This document shows positions 8,011 to 15,534 of a stretch of DNA of 49,628 bases, piece after piece (position 1 is the first letter of the stretch; each line of letters begins with the position of its first letter). Below the pieces are notes generated by a model that worked only from the letters and a program-made list of their open reading frames with translations, did no database searches and was not told the origin of the DNA. The position numbers and the translations under genes were made by a program. Origin of the DNA: Oscillospiraceae bacterium (lineage in GTDB: Bacteria; Bacillota; Clostridia; Oscillospirales; Ruminococcaceae). The stretch is taken from contig SFJO01000016.1 of NCBI GenBank assembly GCA_004555865.1, positions 1 through 49,628 on the forward strand. Reading direction: 5' to 3'.

Positions 8011-8859
8011 ATGAAAGCGTTGTGGAGAAGCTTAAAGCAGAGCAAGACCGGCATGATTGGCCTTGCCATTGTGCTGGTGGTGGTGGTGTGCGCCATTTTT
8101 GCCTACCAGCTGGCCCCCTGTGACCCCTTGCAGCAGGACCTGATGAACAAACTGCACGACCCGGCCTGGACGGCCACCGGAACGCCTGAGCACCTTCTGG
8201 GTACTGACCAGCTGGGCCGTGACGTGCTCAGCCGTCTGCTGGTGGGTGCGCGCATTACGCTGCTGGTGGCCCTGGCCGGTACGGTTGTGGGCGGTGTTGT
8301 GGGCGTTGTGCTGGGCTGTCTGGCCGGTTATTACGGCGGTTGGGTGGACGCAGTGCTCATGCGCCTGGTGGACATTCAGCTGTGCTTTCCTTTTACGCTG
8401 CTGGCACTGTTCATTGCGGCGGTGCTGGGCGGAAGCCTAGGCAACGTGATTCTGATTGCGGGCATTACCAGCTGGGTGCGCTATGCACGATTGGTGCGCG
8501 GTGAGATTCTGAGCATCAAAGAGTGTGAATACATTGAAGCCATCCGTGCGGAAGGCGGCAGCGATGCCCGGATCATTTTCCGGCATATCCTGCCCAATGT
8601 CATCAGCTCGGTGATCGTTATTGCCACGCTGGAGATGGCTAAGATCGTTTTGATGGAGGCGTCCCTAAGCTTTTTGGGGTACGGCGTGCCCGTTACCATT
8701 CCCACCTGGGGGAGAATGCTCAGTGAGGCGCGGGCCAACATGGTCTCGAATCCTTGGCAGTGCATCCTGCCCGGCCTGTGCATCACCCTGACGGTGTTGG
8801 GCGTGAACCTGTTGGGCGATTGGCTGCGGGATTATCTGGACCCGAAACTGGATGTGTAA
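8011..8859 (+). CDS. ABC peptide importer permease, DppC/OppC type
   Basis: The 282-residue membrane protein starts MKALWRSLKQSKTGMIGLAI, with an N-terminal helix and a short outer segment containing HLLGTDQLGRDVLSRLL, the DppC hallmark. Several helices follow, with the coupling loop EYIEAIRAEGGSDARIIFRHILPN. The C-terminal part LSFLGYGVPVTIPTWGRML is also diagnostic. GAGGAGG lies 10 bases before the ATG, overlapping the end of the preceding permease gene. It is the partner of the DppB-type permease. Confidence 0.94.
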   Translation: MKALWRSLKQSKTGMIGLAIVLVVVVCAIFAYQLAPCDPLQQDLMNKLHDPAWTATGTPEHLLGTDQLGRDVLSRLLVGARITLLVALAGTVVGGVVGVVLGCLAGYYGGWVDAVLMRLVDIQLCFPFTLLALFIAAVLGGSLGNVILIAGITSWVRYARLVRGEILSIKECEYIEAIRAEGGSDARIIFRHILPNVISSVIVIATLEMAKIVLMEASLSFLGYGVPVTIPTWGRMLSEARANMVSNPWQCILPGLCITLTVLGVNLLGDWLRDYLDPKLDV

Positions 8860-8872
8860 GGAGGTGCCGACC

Positions 8873-9874
8873 ATGAGCGAACGGCCTGTATTGGAAGTAA
8901 ACGATTTGACCGTTACCTTTAAAACCAAATATGGCAGTGCGGCCGCAGTGAGCGGCGTAAGCTTTAAGCTGGCCAAGGGCGAAAAGTTGGGCCTGGTGGG
9001 CGAATCCGGCTCCGGCAAGAGTGTGACCTCCAAGAGCATTCTGCGCTTGCTGCCTTCGCCTCCGGCGCAGCTCCGCGGCAGCATCAAGCTGGACGGCGAG
9101 GAGCTGCTGACCAAATCCGAACAGGAGATGTGTCATTGCCGCGGCAACCGCATCTCCATGATCTTTCAGGAGCCGATGGTCAGCCTGAACCCGCTGTACA
9201 CGATTGGCAATCAGCTGGGCGAGGTGGTGCGGCTGCACAAAAAGGTCAGCCGGGCCGAGGCAGACAAGCAAGTCATTGAAATGCTGCGCACCGTGGGCAT
9301 TCCCAGCCCGGAGACCCGGCTGAAGCAGTATCCCTTTGAGCTTTCCGGCGGTATGCGCCAGCGCGCCATGATTGCCATGGCCCTGCTGTGCGACCCGGAG
9401 GTTCTCATTGCCGATGAGCCAACCACCGCTCTGGATGTGACCATCCAGGCCCAGATTCTGGATCTGCTGAAGGAGCTGAACCGGAAGATGGGCACCTCCA
9501 TCATTCTTATTACCCACGACCTGGGCGTGATCGCCTCCATGGTGGACACAGTGGCTGTTATGTACTGCGGCCACATTGTGGAAAAGGCATCGGTGCGGCA
9601 GCTGTTCCATGACCCGCTGCATCCCTACACTCGGGGCCTGCTCAACTCCATTCCCAAGGTGGGGCGCACCGAAGGCGATCTTCAGACCATTGAAGGGGCG
9701 GTGCCCAGTATTTACAACCTGCCGGCGGGCTGCGCTTTCAGCAACCGCTGCGGCGAGTGCGGCAGAATCTGCCAAGAAAAAGAACCTCCGACCCTTCAGC
9801 TGGAGGACGGCCGTGTGGTAAAATGCTGGAAGTACACCCCGCAGTGGGGAGAGGAGGGCGCCGACCATGAGTGA
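8873..9874 (+). CDS. ABC peptide importer ATPase, DppD/OppD type
   Basis: The 333-residue cytoplasmic ATPase shows Walker A GESGSGKS (about 43-50), Q-loop IFQEPM, signature LSGGMRQR, Walker B VLIADEPTTALDV and the switch His in ITHDLG. The C-terminal oligopeptide/dipeptide extension contains HPYTRGLLNSIP and four Cys (CAFSNRCGECGRIC), which bind an iron-sulfur cluster in several characterised DppD proteins. The start at 8873 is preceded by AAGGAGG; an in-frame ATG at 8852 is inside the previous gene without a signal. Its 3' end overlaps the next ATPase gene by 8 bases, implying translational coupling. Confidence 0.95.
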   Translation: MSERPVLEVNDLTVTFKTKYGSAAAVSGVSFKLAKGEKLGLVGESGSGKSVTSKSILRLLPSPPAQLRGSIKLDGEELLTKSEQEMCHCRGNRISMIFQEPMVSLNPLYTIGNQLGEVVRLHKKVSRAEADKQVIEMLRTVGIPSPETRLKQYPFELSGGMRQRAMIAMALLCDPEVLIADEPTTALDVTIQAQILDLLKELNRKMGTSIILITHDLGVIASMVDTVAVMYCGHIVEKASVRQLFHDPLHPYTRGLLNSIPKVGRTEGDLQTIEGAVPSIYNLPAGCAFSNRCGECGRICQEKEPPTLQLEDGRVVKCWKYTPQWGEEGADHE

Positions 9875-10868
9875 GCATCCGGTTTTGTTGGAGGCCCGGC
9901 ATGTAAAAGAGTGGTTCCCCGTTCGTGGGGGACTGCTGGGCCGGAACACCCGCTATGTGAAGGCGGTGGACGACGTGAGTCTGACCGTGTGTGCAGGGGA
10001 GACCCTGGGCGTTGTGGGCGAGAGTGGCTGTGGCAAATCCACGTTGGCCCGGGTGATGCTGCGCCTGATTGAGCCCACCGGCGGCGAGGTGCTGTTTGAG
10101 GGGAAAAACATGACTACGGCGAACAAGGCGGAGCTGCGCCGGATGCGCCGAGACATCCAGATCATCTTTCAGGACCCCTACGCCAGCCTGAATCCCCGCC
10201 AGCGGGTGGGCGATATGCTTACCGAGCCGCTGACCATTCACGGCCTGGCCAAGGGCGAGGCGGCCAAGCGCCGCGTGCTGGAACTGCTGGAGCTGGTGGG
10301 CCTGCCCGCCGATAGCGTGCGCAAATTCCCCCACGAGTTTTCGGGCGGCCAGCGCCAGCGCCTGTGCATTGCCCGTGCCCTGGCGGTGAACCCCAAGCTG
10401 ATCGTGTGCGATGAGTGCGTTTCGGCACTGGACGTATCCATTCAGGCGCAGATCATCAATCTGCTGATGAAGCTGCAGCGCCAGCTGGGAATCGCGCTGG
10501 TATTCGTCTCCCACGATCTGCGCGTGGTGCGGCACATTTCCACCCATGTGGCGGTGATGTATCTGGGCCGGGTGGTGGAGTACGCGCCCACCGAGGAGCT
10601 GTTCTCCAACCCCGCCCACCCCTATACGCGGGCGCTGCTTTCGGCGGTGCCTCTGCCGGACCCGGACGCACGGGCACAGCGCATTGTGCTGAAAGGCGAG
10701 CTGCCTAGCCCCATTGCGGTGCCCTCGGGCTGCCCTTTCCATACCCGGTGCTATGCGGTGCAGGAGCGGTGCTCCAGCGAGGTGCCGCAGGAACGGGACG
10801 TGAACGGATGCGGTCATCTGTGCCGGTGCCTGCTTTGTGAAGAAAAGATTCCGGCTGCACAGCCCTGA
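9867..10868 (+). CDS. ABC peptide importer ATPase, DppF/OppF type
   Basis: The 333-residue ATPase has the DppF start HVKEWFPVRGGLLGR, Walker A GESGCGKST, Q-loop IFQDPYASLNPRQRV, signature FSGGQRQR and Walker B LIVCDECVSALDV. The residue after the catalytic Glu is Cys where Pro is usual. The C-terminal extension HPYTRALLSAVP and a cysteine-bearing end CPFHTRC...C complete the family pattern. It pairs with the DppD-type ATPase to drive uptake. The C45-like hydrolase gene follows 82 bases later on the same strand. Confidence 0.95.
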   Translation: MSEHPVLLEARHVKEWFPVRGGLLGRNTRYVKAVDDVSLTVCAGETLGVVGESGCGKSTLARVMLRLIEPTGGEVLFEGKNMTTANKAELRRMRRDIQIIFQDPYASLNPRQRVGDMLTEPLTIHGLAKGEAAKRRVLELLELVGLPADSVRKFPHEFSGGQRQRLCIARALAVNPKLIVCDECVSALDVSIQAQIINLLMKLQRQLGIALVFVSHDLRVVRHISTHVAVMYLGRVVEYAPTEELFSNPAHPYTRALLSAVPLPDPDARAQRIVLKGELPSPIAVPSGCPFHTRCYAVQERCSSEVPQERDVNGCGHLCRCLLCEEKIPAAQP

Positions 10869-10950
10869 ATGGGCGGCACAGTTCGGTTGTTTTGTTGAAG
10901 AAAGTGCCCCGATGCAATGCGCCGGGGTTATGGAATCAGGAGGAAAAACA

Positions 10951-12042
10951 ATGAATTCGCAATATGAGCATTCGTTCTGCGAGGTTTCCGGCACGCCGTT
11001 TGAACAGGGCGTTCAGATGGGCCGGGAACTGAAGGAGAGCATTCAGAGCAATCTGACCCGCGTGTATGAAAAAATGGAGCGGGAACATGTGGACGAAAAG
11101 GCCTATCGGGAGTTTGTGAACAAAAACATCCGTTTCTTTGAAAAGAACCGTCACGACATGTACGAGGAGCTGCAGGGCATTGCCGAGGGCAGCGGAATCC
11201 CCTTTGAGGAGATCCTGATGCTGAATATCCCCGCCTACTTCCTGGCCGACAAATTTACCTGCATCACTCAGGAGTGCAGTATGCTGTGCGTGCGTGCCCC
11301 GGCAACGGCCGACGGCTGCACCTACGTGATCAAAAACCGGGACATGGGCAGCCCCGCCATGGAGCAGGCGCTCATCAAGCGCACCTACCCGGACGGGCTG
11401 CAGATTCTGGAGGTGAGCGGCGCCGGCACCGTGACCTTCCCCGCCGTGGGCATGAACAGCTATGGCCTGGCGGTGACCACCACGGGCTTCTGGTCGGAAA
11501 AAGATCCCACCCGCGTTGACCGGGTGGAGGAAGCGGACATCTTCCTGAATGTGCGGGTACTGCTGACCAGCTGCAAAACGGCCGCCGAGGCAGTGGAGTT
11601 CTGCCGCACGGCCCCCCGAATGAACGGTCTGAACGTGATTGTGGCGGACCCCAAGGAAGCCTATGTACTGGAAATGACCGCCGACGATATGTATGTGGAA
11701 AAGGACGAGGGCCGCGGTGTGCTGTACCGCACCAATCATATGGTCAGCGACCAGATGAAGGGACTGAACCCGCCCGAGGAGGAGTATCCCTCCACGCACA
11801 AACGCTACCAGCGCATCGGCGAGATGATCGAGAAGCGCTATGGCAAGCTGCGCTTCCAGGATTTGTACCGCATCATGAGCGACCACAAGTATGAGCCGAA
11901 CTGCATCTGCCGTCACCCCCACGGCGATGTGCTGGCCACGACGGTTTCCTGCACGGTGTGTACCCTGGAGGACTTTGAACTGTGGACCACCATCGGCAAC
12001 CCCTGCATGAACCTGCGCCATGCTGGGCTGAACGAGGAGTAA
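10951..12042 (+). CDS. C45 / acyl-CoA:6-APA acyltransferase-like Ntn hydrolase
   Basis: The 363-residue protein fits the C45 autoproteolytic family, with GTPFEQGVQMGRELKESI near the N-terminus, GIAEGSGIPFEEILMLN, then the presumed cleavage and nucleophile site ITQE-C109-SML. YVIKNRDMG follows, corresponding to the N-x-D motif, and then GMNSYGLAVTTTG. Cys109 would become the N-terminal nucleophile after self-cleavage. The ATG at 10,951 follows CAGGAGG. Family members hydrolyse or transfer acyl groups on amides (penicillin, carcinine-like peptides, N-acyl amino acids); in gut bacteria the substrate is generally unknown. Being last in the importer operon, it probably acts on the imported amide in the cytoplasm, as no signal peptide is seen. 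Function on a specific substrate is inference. Confidence 0.85.
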   Translation: MNSQYEHSFCEVSGTPFEQGVQMGRELKESIQSNLTRVYEKMEREHVDEKAYREFVNKNIRFFEKNRHDMYEELQGIAEGSGIPFEEILMLNIPAYFLADKFTCITQECSMLCVRAPATADGCTYVIKNRDMGSPAMEQALIKRTYPDGLQILEVSGAGTVTFPAVGMNSYGLAVTTTGFWSEKDPTRVDRVEEADIFLNVRVLLTSCKTAAEAVEFCRTAPRMNGLNVIVADPKEAYVLEMTADDMYVEKDEGRGVLYRTNHMVSDQMKGLNPPEEEYPSTHKRYQRIGEMIEKRYGKLRFQDLYRIMSDHKYEPNCICRHPHGDVLATTVSCTVCTLEDFELWTTIGNPCMNLRHAGLNEE

Positions 12043-12076
12043 GCGCCAGGTTGCGGAGTGAGACCCGGCACAAAAT

Positions 12077-12117
12077 AAAACCGCGTCCCAGGCATGTTTT
12101 GCTAGGGCGCGGTTTTT
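12077..12117 (+). terminator. Terminator of the peptide-importer operon
   Basis: AAAACCGCG-T-CCC pairs with GGGCGCGGTTTT and is followed by a U-run at 12,113-12,117. It closes the operon that began at 5394. Confidence 0.85.
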
Positions 12118-12276
12118 GCGTTTTGCGGGGGTGAGGGGCAAGATAGGATAGGGGCTGCGGCATGCCATGGCCTCTGACGCGGCAAACCACCGCGCCCGGC
12201 GCTGCCGTAACCGGACGGCAGCGGCAAGATACCGCCTCATCCGTCGGCTTGTGCCAAAGCGGGCCGCAGACACAAA

Positions 12277-12305
12277 GCCCCCGCCCTTGCAAAAGCGGCG
12301 GGGGC
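12277..12305 (-). terminator. GC-rich hairpin beyond the NusG-domain-II gene
   Basis: GCCCCCGCC (12277-12285) pairs with GGCGGGGGC (12297-12305). On the minus strand the stem is followed only by CTTTGT, so termination would be weak. The stretch 12,118-12,348 otherwise shows GC-rich inverted repeats but no gene. Confidence 0.4.
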
Positions 12306-12348
12306 GGGGGTATAATCGAACTGGAAAACGGGGCTGTGAACACGCGGT

Positions 12349-12705
12349 TCAGCGGCCGGGCTCCAGCAGCGTGAGGGAGGCCTTGGCGGGCAGGCAGGCG
12401 GCCCAGTCGCCGGCGCGGCTCAGCCAGCCGAAATTCTCACACAAATGGTCCGGGCAGGGGGAATCCACAAACCGGATGGCCCCGTTCTGCACCTGCAGGT
12501 GAATGGTGTAGTCCCCGCTAACGATGTCGTAGGTGGCATCCCGGTCCAGGGCAATGGTCATCTGGCCGCCGGTATAGTCCAGCTGGGCCACCGGGGCCGG
12601 GGCGGCGGTGGCCTGCCGCCACAGGGCCAGCCCGGCGGCCAGGGCCAGCACCAGGGCGGCAAAGATGAGATTCTGGCGCAGACCGCGCCGATTTTTTTGC
12701 TGCAT
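12349..12705 (-). CDS. NusG domain II-containing membrane-anchored protein
   Basis: The 118-residue protein starts MQQKNRRGLRQ at 12,705, with GCGAGGA about 6 bases upstream. One transmembrane helix (about 12-31) is followed by an extracytoplasmic domain. The end contains SPCPDHLCENFGWLSRAGDWAACLP, the conserved C-P-x-x-x-C...G-W...C-L-P pattern of the NusG-domain-II family (DUF1312), a small beta domain common in clostridia. Its role is not established. It is transcribed away from the PepV-type gene at 12,833, sharing a 127-bp region with an AT-rich core near 12,760-12,785. Confidence 0.85.
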   Translation of the reverse strand: MQQKNRRGLRQNLIFAALVLALAAGLALWRQATAAPAPVAQLDYTGGQMTIALDRDATYDIVSGDYTIHLQVQNGAIRFVDSPCPDHLCENFGWLSRAGDWAACLPAKASLTLLEPGR

Positions 12706-12832
12706 GAAATTCCTCGCGTCATTCCGGCGGCCTTTTTCAGGGCGCGCCGCACAAAATAAGCTCAATAATCTCTATTAGTATATCAGCCCGGCGGGGATTT
12801 TTCCACCGCCCGGCGGCAGGAGGCAGCGACAG

Positions 12833-14221
12833 ATGGAAAACAACTGGAACGAGCGAATCGACCAATTCATACAGGCTCAGCGGGAGAACATCCTGCGGGA
12901 CATCGGGCGGCTGGTGGCAGTGCCCAGCGTGGAAGGCCCTGCTGCCCCGGGGGCGCCCTTCGGCCCCGGGCCGCGGGCGGCGCTGGATGAGGCGCTGGCC
13001 ATCGCGGCCGAGCTGGGCCTGGCCCCCGGCGAAGGGGAAGGCCACATCGGCTGGGCGGATGTGCCCGGTGCGGAGAAGGAGAAGTATCTGGCCACCATCA
13101 CCCATCTGGACGTGGTGCCCGAGGGCAACGGCTGGGATGCCGACCCCTTCACCCTGCGGGTGAGGGACGGCTGGCTGCTGGGCCGGGGCGTGGCGGACGA
13201 CAAGGGCCCCTCGGTGCTGTGCCTGTACGCGCTGAAGTTCTTGAAGGACGAGGCGGGCCCGCTACGCTACCCGGTGCGGGCACTGCTGGGCTGCAACGAA
13301 GAGACGAACATGAAGGACGTGGCGTGGTACAACGCCCACGAAAAGCCCCCGGTGTTCTGCTTTACGCCGGATGCGGAGTTCCCGCTGTGCAACGGCGAGA
13401 AGGGCCAGTTTGAGGCGGACCTGCTCAGCCCGGTGCTGAACGGCGACATTCTGGACTTTGAGGGCGGGGTGGCCCGCAACGCTGTGCCGGACCGGGCCAG
13501 CGCCCTCATCCGGGCCGAGCTGGCGGCCCTGCCTGCGGCCGAGGGCATTACACTGGAGCAGGAAGCCGGCGGTGTTCGGGTGCGCGGCTGGGGCAAGAGC
13601 GGCCATGCGGCCATGCCCCAGGGCACGGTGAACGCCATCGGCCTGGTGGTGGATTACCTGCTGGCAAACGGCATCGGCAGCGAGGCCGAGCGGGCCTTTC
13701 TGCAACTGCTGCACAAGCTGCACAGCGCCTGGGACGGCACCGGTCTGGGCATTCAGGCGGACGACGGCCTGTTTGACCCGCTGACGGTGGTGGGCGGCGT
13801 GATCCGCATGGAGAACGGCGCTCTGCGCCAGACGGTGGACTGCCGCTTCCCCACCAGCACCAACGGCAGCGTGCTGGAGGCTGCGCTGCGCAAAGCGGCC
13901 GGTGATGCGGGCGTTGTGTGCATGGACCATGTGAACGAGCCCTTCTACATCGGGGTGGACGCGGCCCCCATTCAGGCCCTGATGGAGGCCTACTGCCAGG
14001 TGACCGGCGAGGAGGCCAAGCCCTTTACCATGGGCGGCGGCACCTACGCCCGGCACTTCCCGCTGGCGGTGAGCTTTGGCCCCGAGAACTCCAACGCAGT
14101 GCTGCCGGACTTTGCAGGCCCCATGCACGGTGCGAACGAGGGCGCGAAGTTCGAGCACCTGCTGGCCGCGCTAAAAATCTACATTCTGGCGCTGCTGAAG
14201 CTGGAAGAGCTGGAGTACTGA
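12833..14221 (+). CDS. pepV: M20 family dipeptidase, PepV/Sapep type
   Basis: The 462-residue metallopeptidase has the M20 motifs HLDVVP (His91, Asp93), GRGVADDKGP (Asp123), NEETN (Glu156-Glu157) and TPDAEFP. The dimer/lid His lies near GKSGHAAMPQG, and the final metal-binding His is in MHGANEG. Length and the NGWDADPF pattern match PepV, a cytoplasmic dizinc dipeptidase of broad specificity (including carnosine-like substrates). GGCAGGAGG precedes the ATG by about 8 bases. It stands alone between the NusG-domain-II gene and the polyamine operon. It could process dipeptides delivered by the ABC importer; that link is inference. Confidence 0.92.
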   Translation: MENNWNERIDQFIQAQRENILRDIGRLVAVPSVEGPAAPGAPFGPGPRAALDEALAIAAELGLAPGEGEGHIGWADVPGAEKEKYLATITHLDVVPEGNGWDADPFTLRVRDGWLLGRGVADDKGPSVLCLYALKFLKDEAGPLRYPVRALLGCNEETNMKDVAWYNAHEKPPVFCFTPDAEFPLCNGEKGQFEADLLSPVLNGDILDFEGGVARNAVPDRASALIRAELAALPAAEGITLEQEAGGVRVRGWGKSGHAAMPQGTVNAIGLVVDYLLANGIGSEAERAFLQLLHKLHSAWDGTGLGIQADDGLFDPLTVVGGVIRMENGALRQTVDCRFPTSTNGSVLEAALRKAAGDAGVVCMDHVNEPFYIGVDAAPIQALMEAYCQVTGEEAKPFTMGGGTYARHFPLAVSFGPENSNAVLPDFAGPMHGANEGAKFEHLLAALKIYILALLKLEELEY

Positions 14222-14277
14222 GAAGCCCCAGGCGGAGGCCTTTGCGCGAATTTTACAAAAATCTCTCAAGAAAAATG

Positions 14278-14307
14278 TTGACAACCCCCCTCAAATCTCG
14301 CTATACT
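14278..14307 (+). promoter_or_regulatory. Promoter of the speD leader and polyamine operon
   Basis: TTGACA (14278-14283), an 18-base spacer and TATACT (14302-14307) form a near-consensus sigma-A promoter. Transcription would begin near 14,314, about 425 bases before the speD ATG. Confidence 0.85.
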
Positions 14308-14313
14308 TTATCT

Positions 14314-14684
14314 GTATGTGATATGAGGAAACAGAGTATCCATGCAAATATCTTTACTGACCACCCGAGAAGGATCGGGTCAAGGCCATACGGACAGCCG
14401 GGTCAACTGCCGATGGGCGGCCAACCACCGCCATTATTGATTGAGTTAAAAGCTCAATTTTATGAGTTGGTTACTTTATAACCAGCGCACAAACGGTGCG
14501 TATCAACTTGTAAAACGGTCAATAAGAGTAGTAAAAGTAATATTTGCTATATAGACTCTGAAAGAATCCTTATCGCAGCCCACAAGGGGCCGCAGCCCGA
14601 AGCGCGCAGTGCGCCGGGGCTTACCGCCCGCCAGGATGAAGGAACGTTTTGCAGCGATGCGCCTTTTTGGCGCATCGCTTTTTT
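14314..14684 (+). ncRNA. Long structured leader RNA / attenuator candidate upstream of speD (no class recognised)
   Basis: The transcript from the promoter at 14,278 to the terminator at 14,684 is about 370 nt. Visible elements are hairpin ACCCGA/TCGGGT (14363-14380), a repeated GGGTCAA 7-mer (14377-14383 and 14400-14406), hairpin GGCGG/CCGCC (14416-14432) and hairpin ATTGAG/CTCAAT (14440-14458). A three-way junction follows, closed by AGTTG/CAACT (14465-14469 with 14504-14508), with arms GTTA/TAAC and CGCAC/GTGCG. An AGAGT/ACTCT hairpin lies around 14,526-14,560, then GC-rich stems. GCAGTGCGCC (14606-14615) matches the terminator's 5' arm in 8 of 10 positions and could pair with its 3' arm. 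No promoter is visible between the terminator and speD, so regulated read-through is likely. I saw no hallmark of RNase P, tmRNA, SRP, SAM, cobalamin, guanidine or T-box RNAs. A 52-codon ORF (14323-14481) lies inside without a ribosome site. Confidence 0.6.
14653..14684 (+). terminator. Intrinsic terminator 55 bases before speD
   Basis: AGCGATGCGCC (14653-14663), a TTTTT loop and GGCGCATCGCT (14669-14679) give an 11-bp stem followed by six T. It would stop the leader transcript unless prevented from forming. Confidence 0.9.
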
Positions 14685-14739
14685 GTTTGCCGGCAGCGCC
14701 GTTTTTGGCCGATCACAAGAACAAAGGGGAAACACCGCC

Positions 14740-15498
14740 ATGGGAGAAAAGCTCAAGCTCTACGGCTTCAACAACCTGACCAAGGCCCTCAGCTTCAATA
14801 TTTACGACGTATGCTACGCCAAAACCGCCCGGGAACAGCGGGACTACATCGCCTACATTGACGAACAGTACAACTCCGAGCGCCTCACCAACATTCTGAC
14901 CACCCTGACGGACATGATCGGCGCCAAGGTGCTGAACATTGCCCGGCAGGACTACGACCCCCAGGGCGCCTCGGTAACCATTCTCATCGCCGAGGGCTCC
15001 ATGATTCCGATGGGAGAAACACAGCTGGCTCATCTGGACAAGAGCCATGTCACGGTTCACACCTACCCGGAGTATCACCCCGAGACCTGCCTGGCCACCT
15101 TCCGGGTGGACATCGACGTGGCTACCTGCGGGGAGATCACCCCGCTTTCCACGCTGGATTACCTGATCGGGTCCTTCGATTCCGACATCATCACCATGGA
15201 TTACCGGGTGCGGGGCTTCACCCGGGACATGAACGGCAAAAAGCTGTTTCTGGACCACGAGGTGGCCTCCATTCAGAACTACATCGACCCCAAAACCCTG
15301 CTGCGGTACGATGCGGTGGACATGAACCTGTATGCGGCAAATCTGTTCCACACACGCATGATGCTCAAGGAAATCGACCTGCAGAACTATCTGTTCAAAA
15401 CCGATGTGTATGAGCTGCCCCCGCAGGTACGCCTGGAAATTATGGAGAACCTGCGGCGGGAAATGATTGAGATTTACAGCGGCCGGAACATCTACTGA
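14740..15498 (+). CDS. speD: S-adenosylmethionine decarboxylase proenzyme
   Basis: The 252-residue protein is the E. coli-type SpeD. The zymogen cleaves itself between Lys101 and Ser102 in LDK-SHVTVHTYPEYHP, turning Ser102 into the pyruvoyl cofactor. Other family features are SFNIYDVCYAKT, DYLIGSFDSDIITMDYRVRGFTRD and the C-terminal LDHEVASIQNYI. It decarboxylates S-adenosylmethionine to give the aminopropyl donor for SpeE. The ATG at 14,740 follows AAAGGGGA. First gene of the polyamine operon, it lies 55 bases past a strong terminator, so its expression should depend on read-through from the long leader. Length is close to the usual 260 or so residues. Confidence 0.95.
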   Translation: MGEKLKLYGFNNLTKALSFNIYDVCYAKTAREQRDYIAYIDEQYNSERLTNILTTLTDMIGAKVLNIARQDYDPQGASVTILIAEGSMIPMGETQLAHLDKSHVTVHTYPEYHPETCLATFRVDIDVATCGEITPLSTLDYLIGSFDSDIITMDYRVRGFTRDMNGKKLFLDHEVASIQNYIDPKTLLRYDAVDMNLYAANLFHTRMMLKEIDLQNYLFKTDVYELPPQVRLEIMENLRREMIEIYSGRNIY

Positions 15499-15534
15499 GA
15501 CGGCCGCACGGCAGAAGGGGAGAAGGAAAAACAG

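Noticed and set aside
14341..14432. SAM, c-di-GMP or M-box riboswitch in the speD leader
   Set aside because: Short resemblances (GGGTCAA, AGCCGGGT) exist, but the surrounding conserved helices and junction sequences of those classes are missing.
14314..14684. RNase P RNA, tmRNA or SRP RNA reading of the long speD leader
   Set aside because: Length would suit RNase P or tmRNA, but the conserved RNase P core segments, the tmRNA acceptor and tag region, and the SRP GGAAGCAGCC-type loop are not found.
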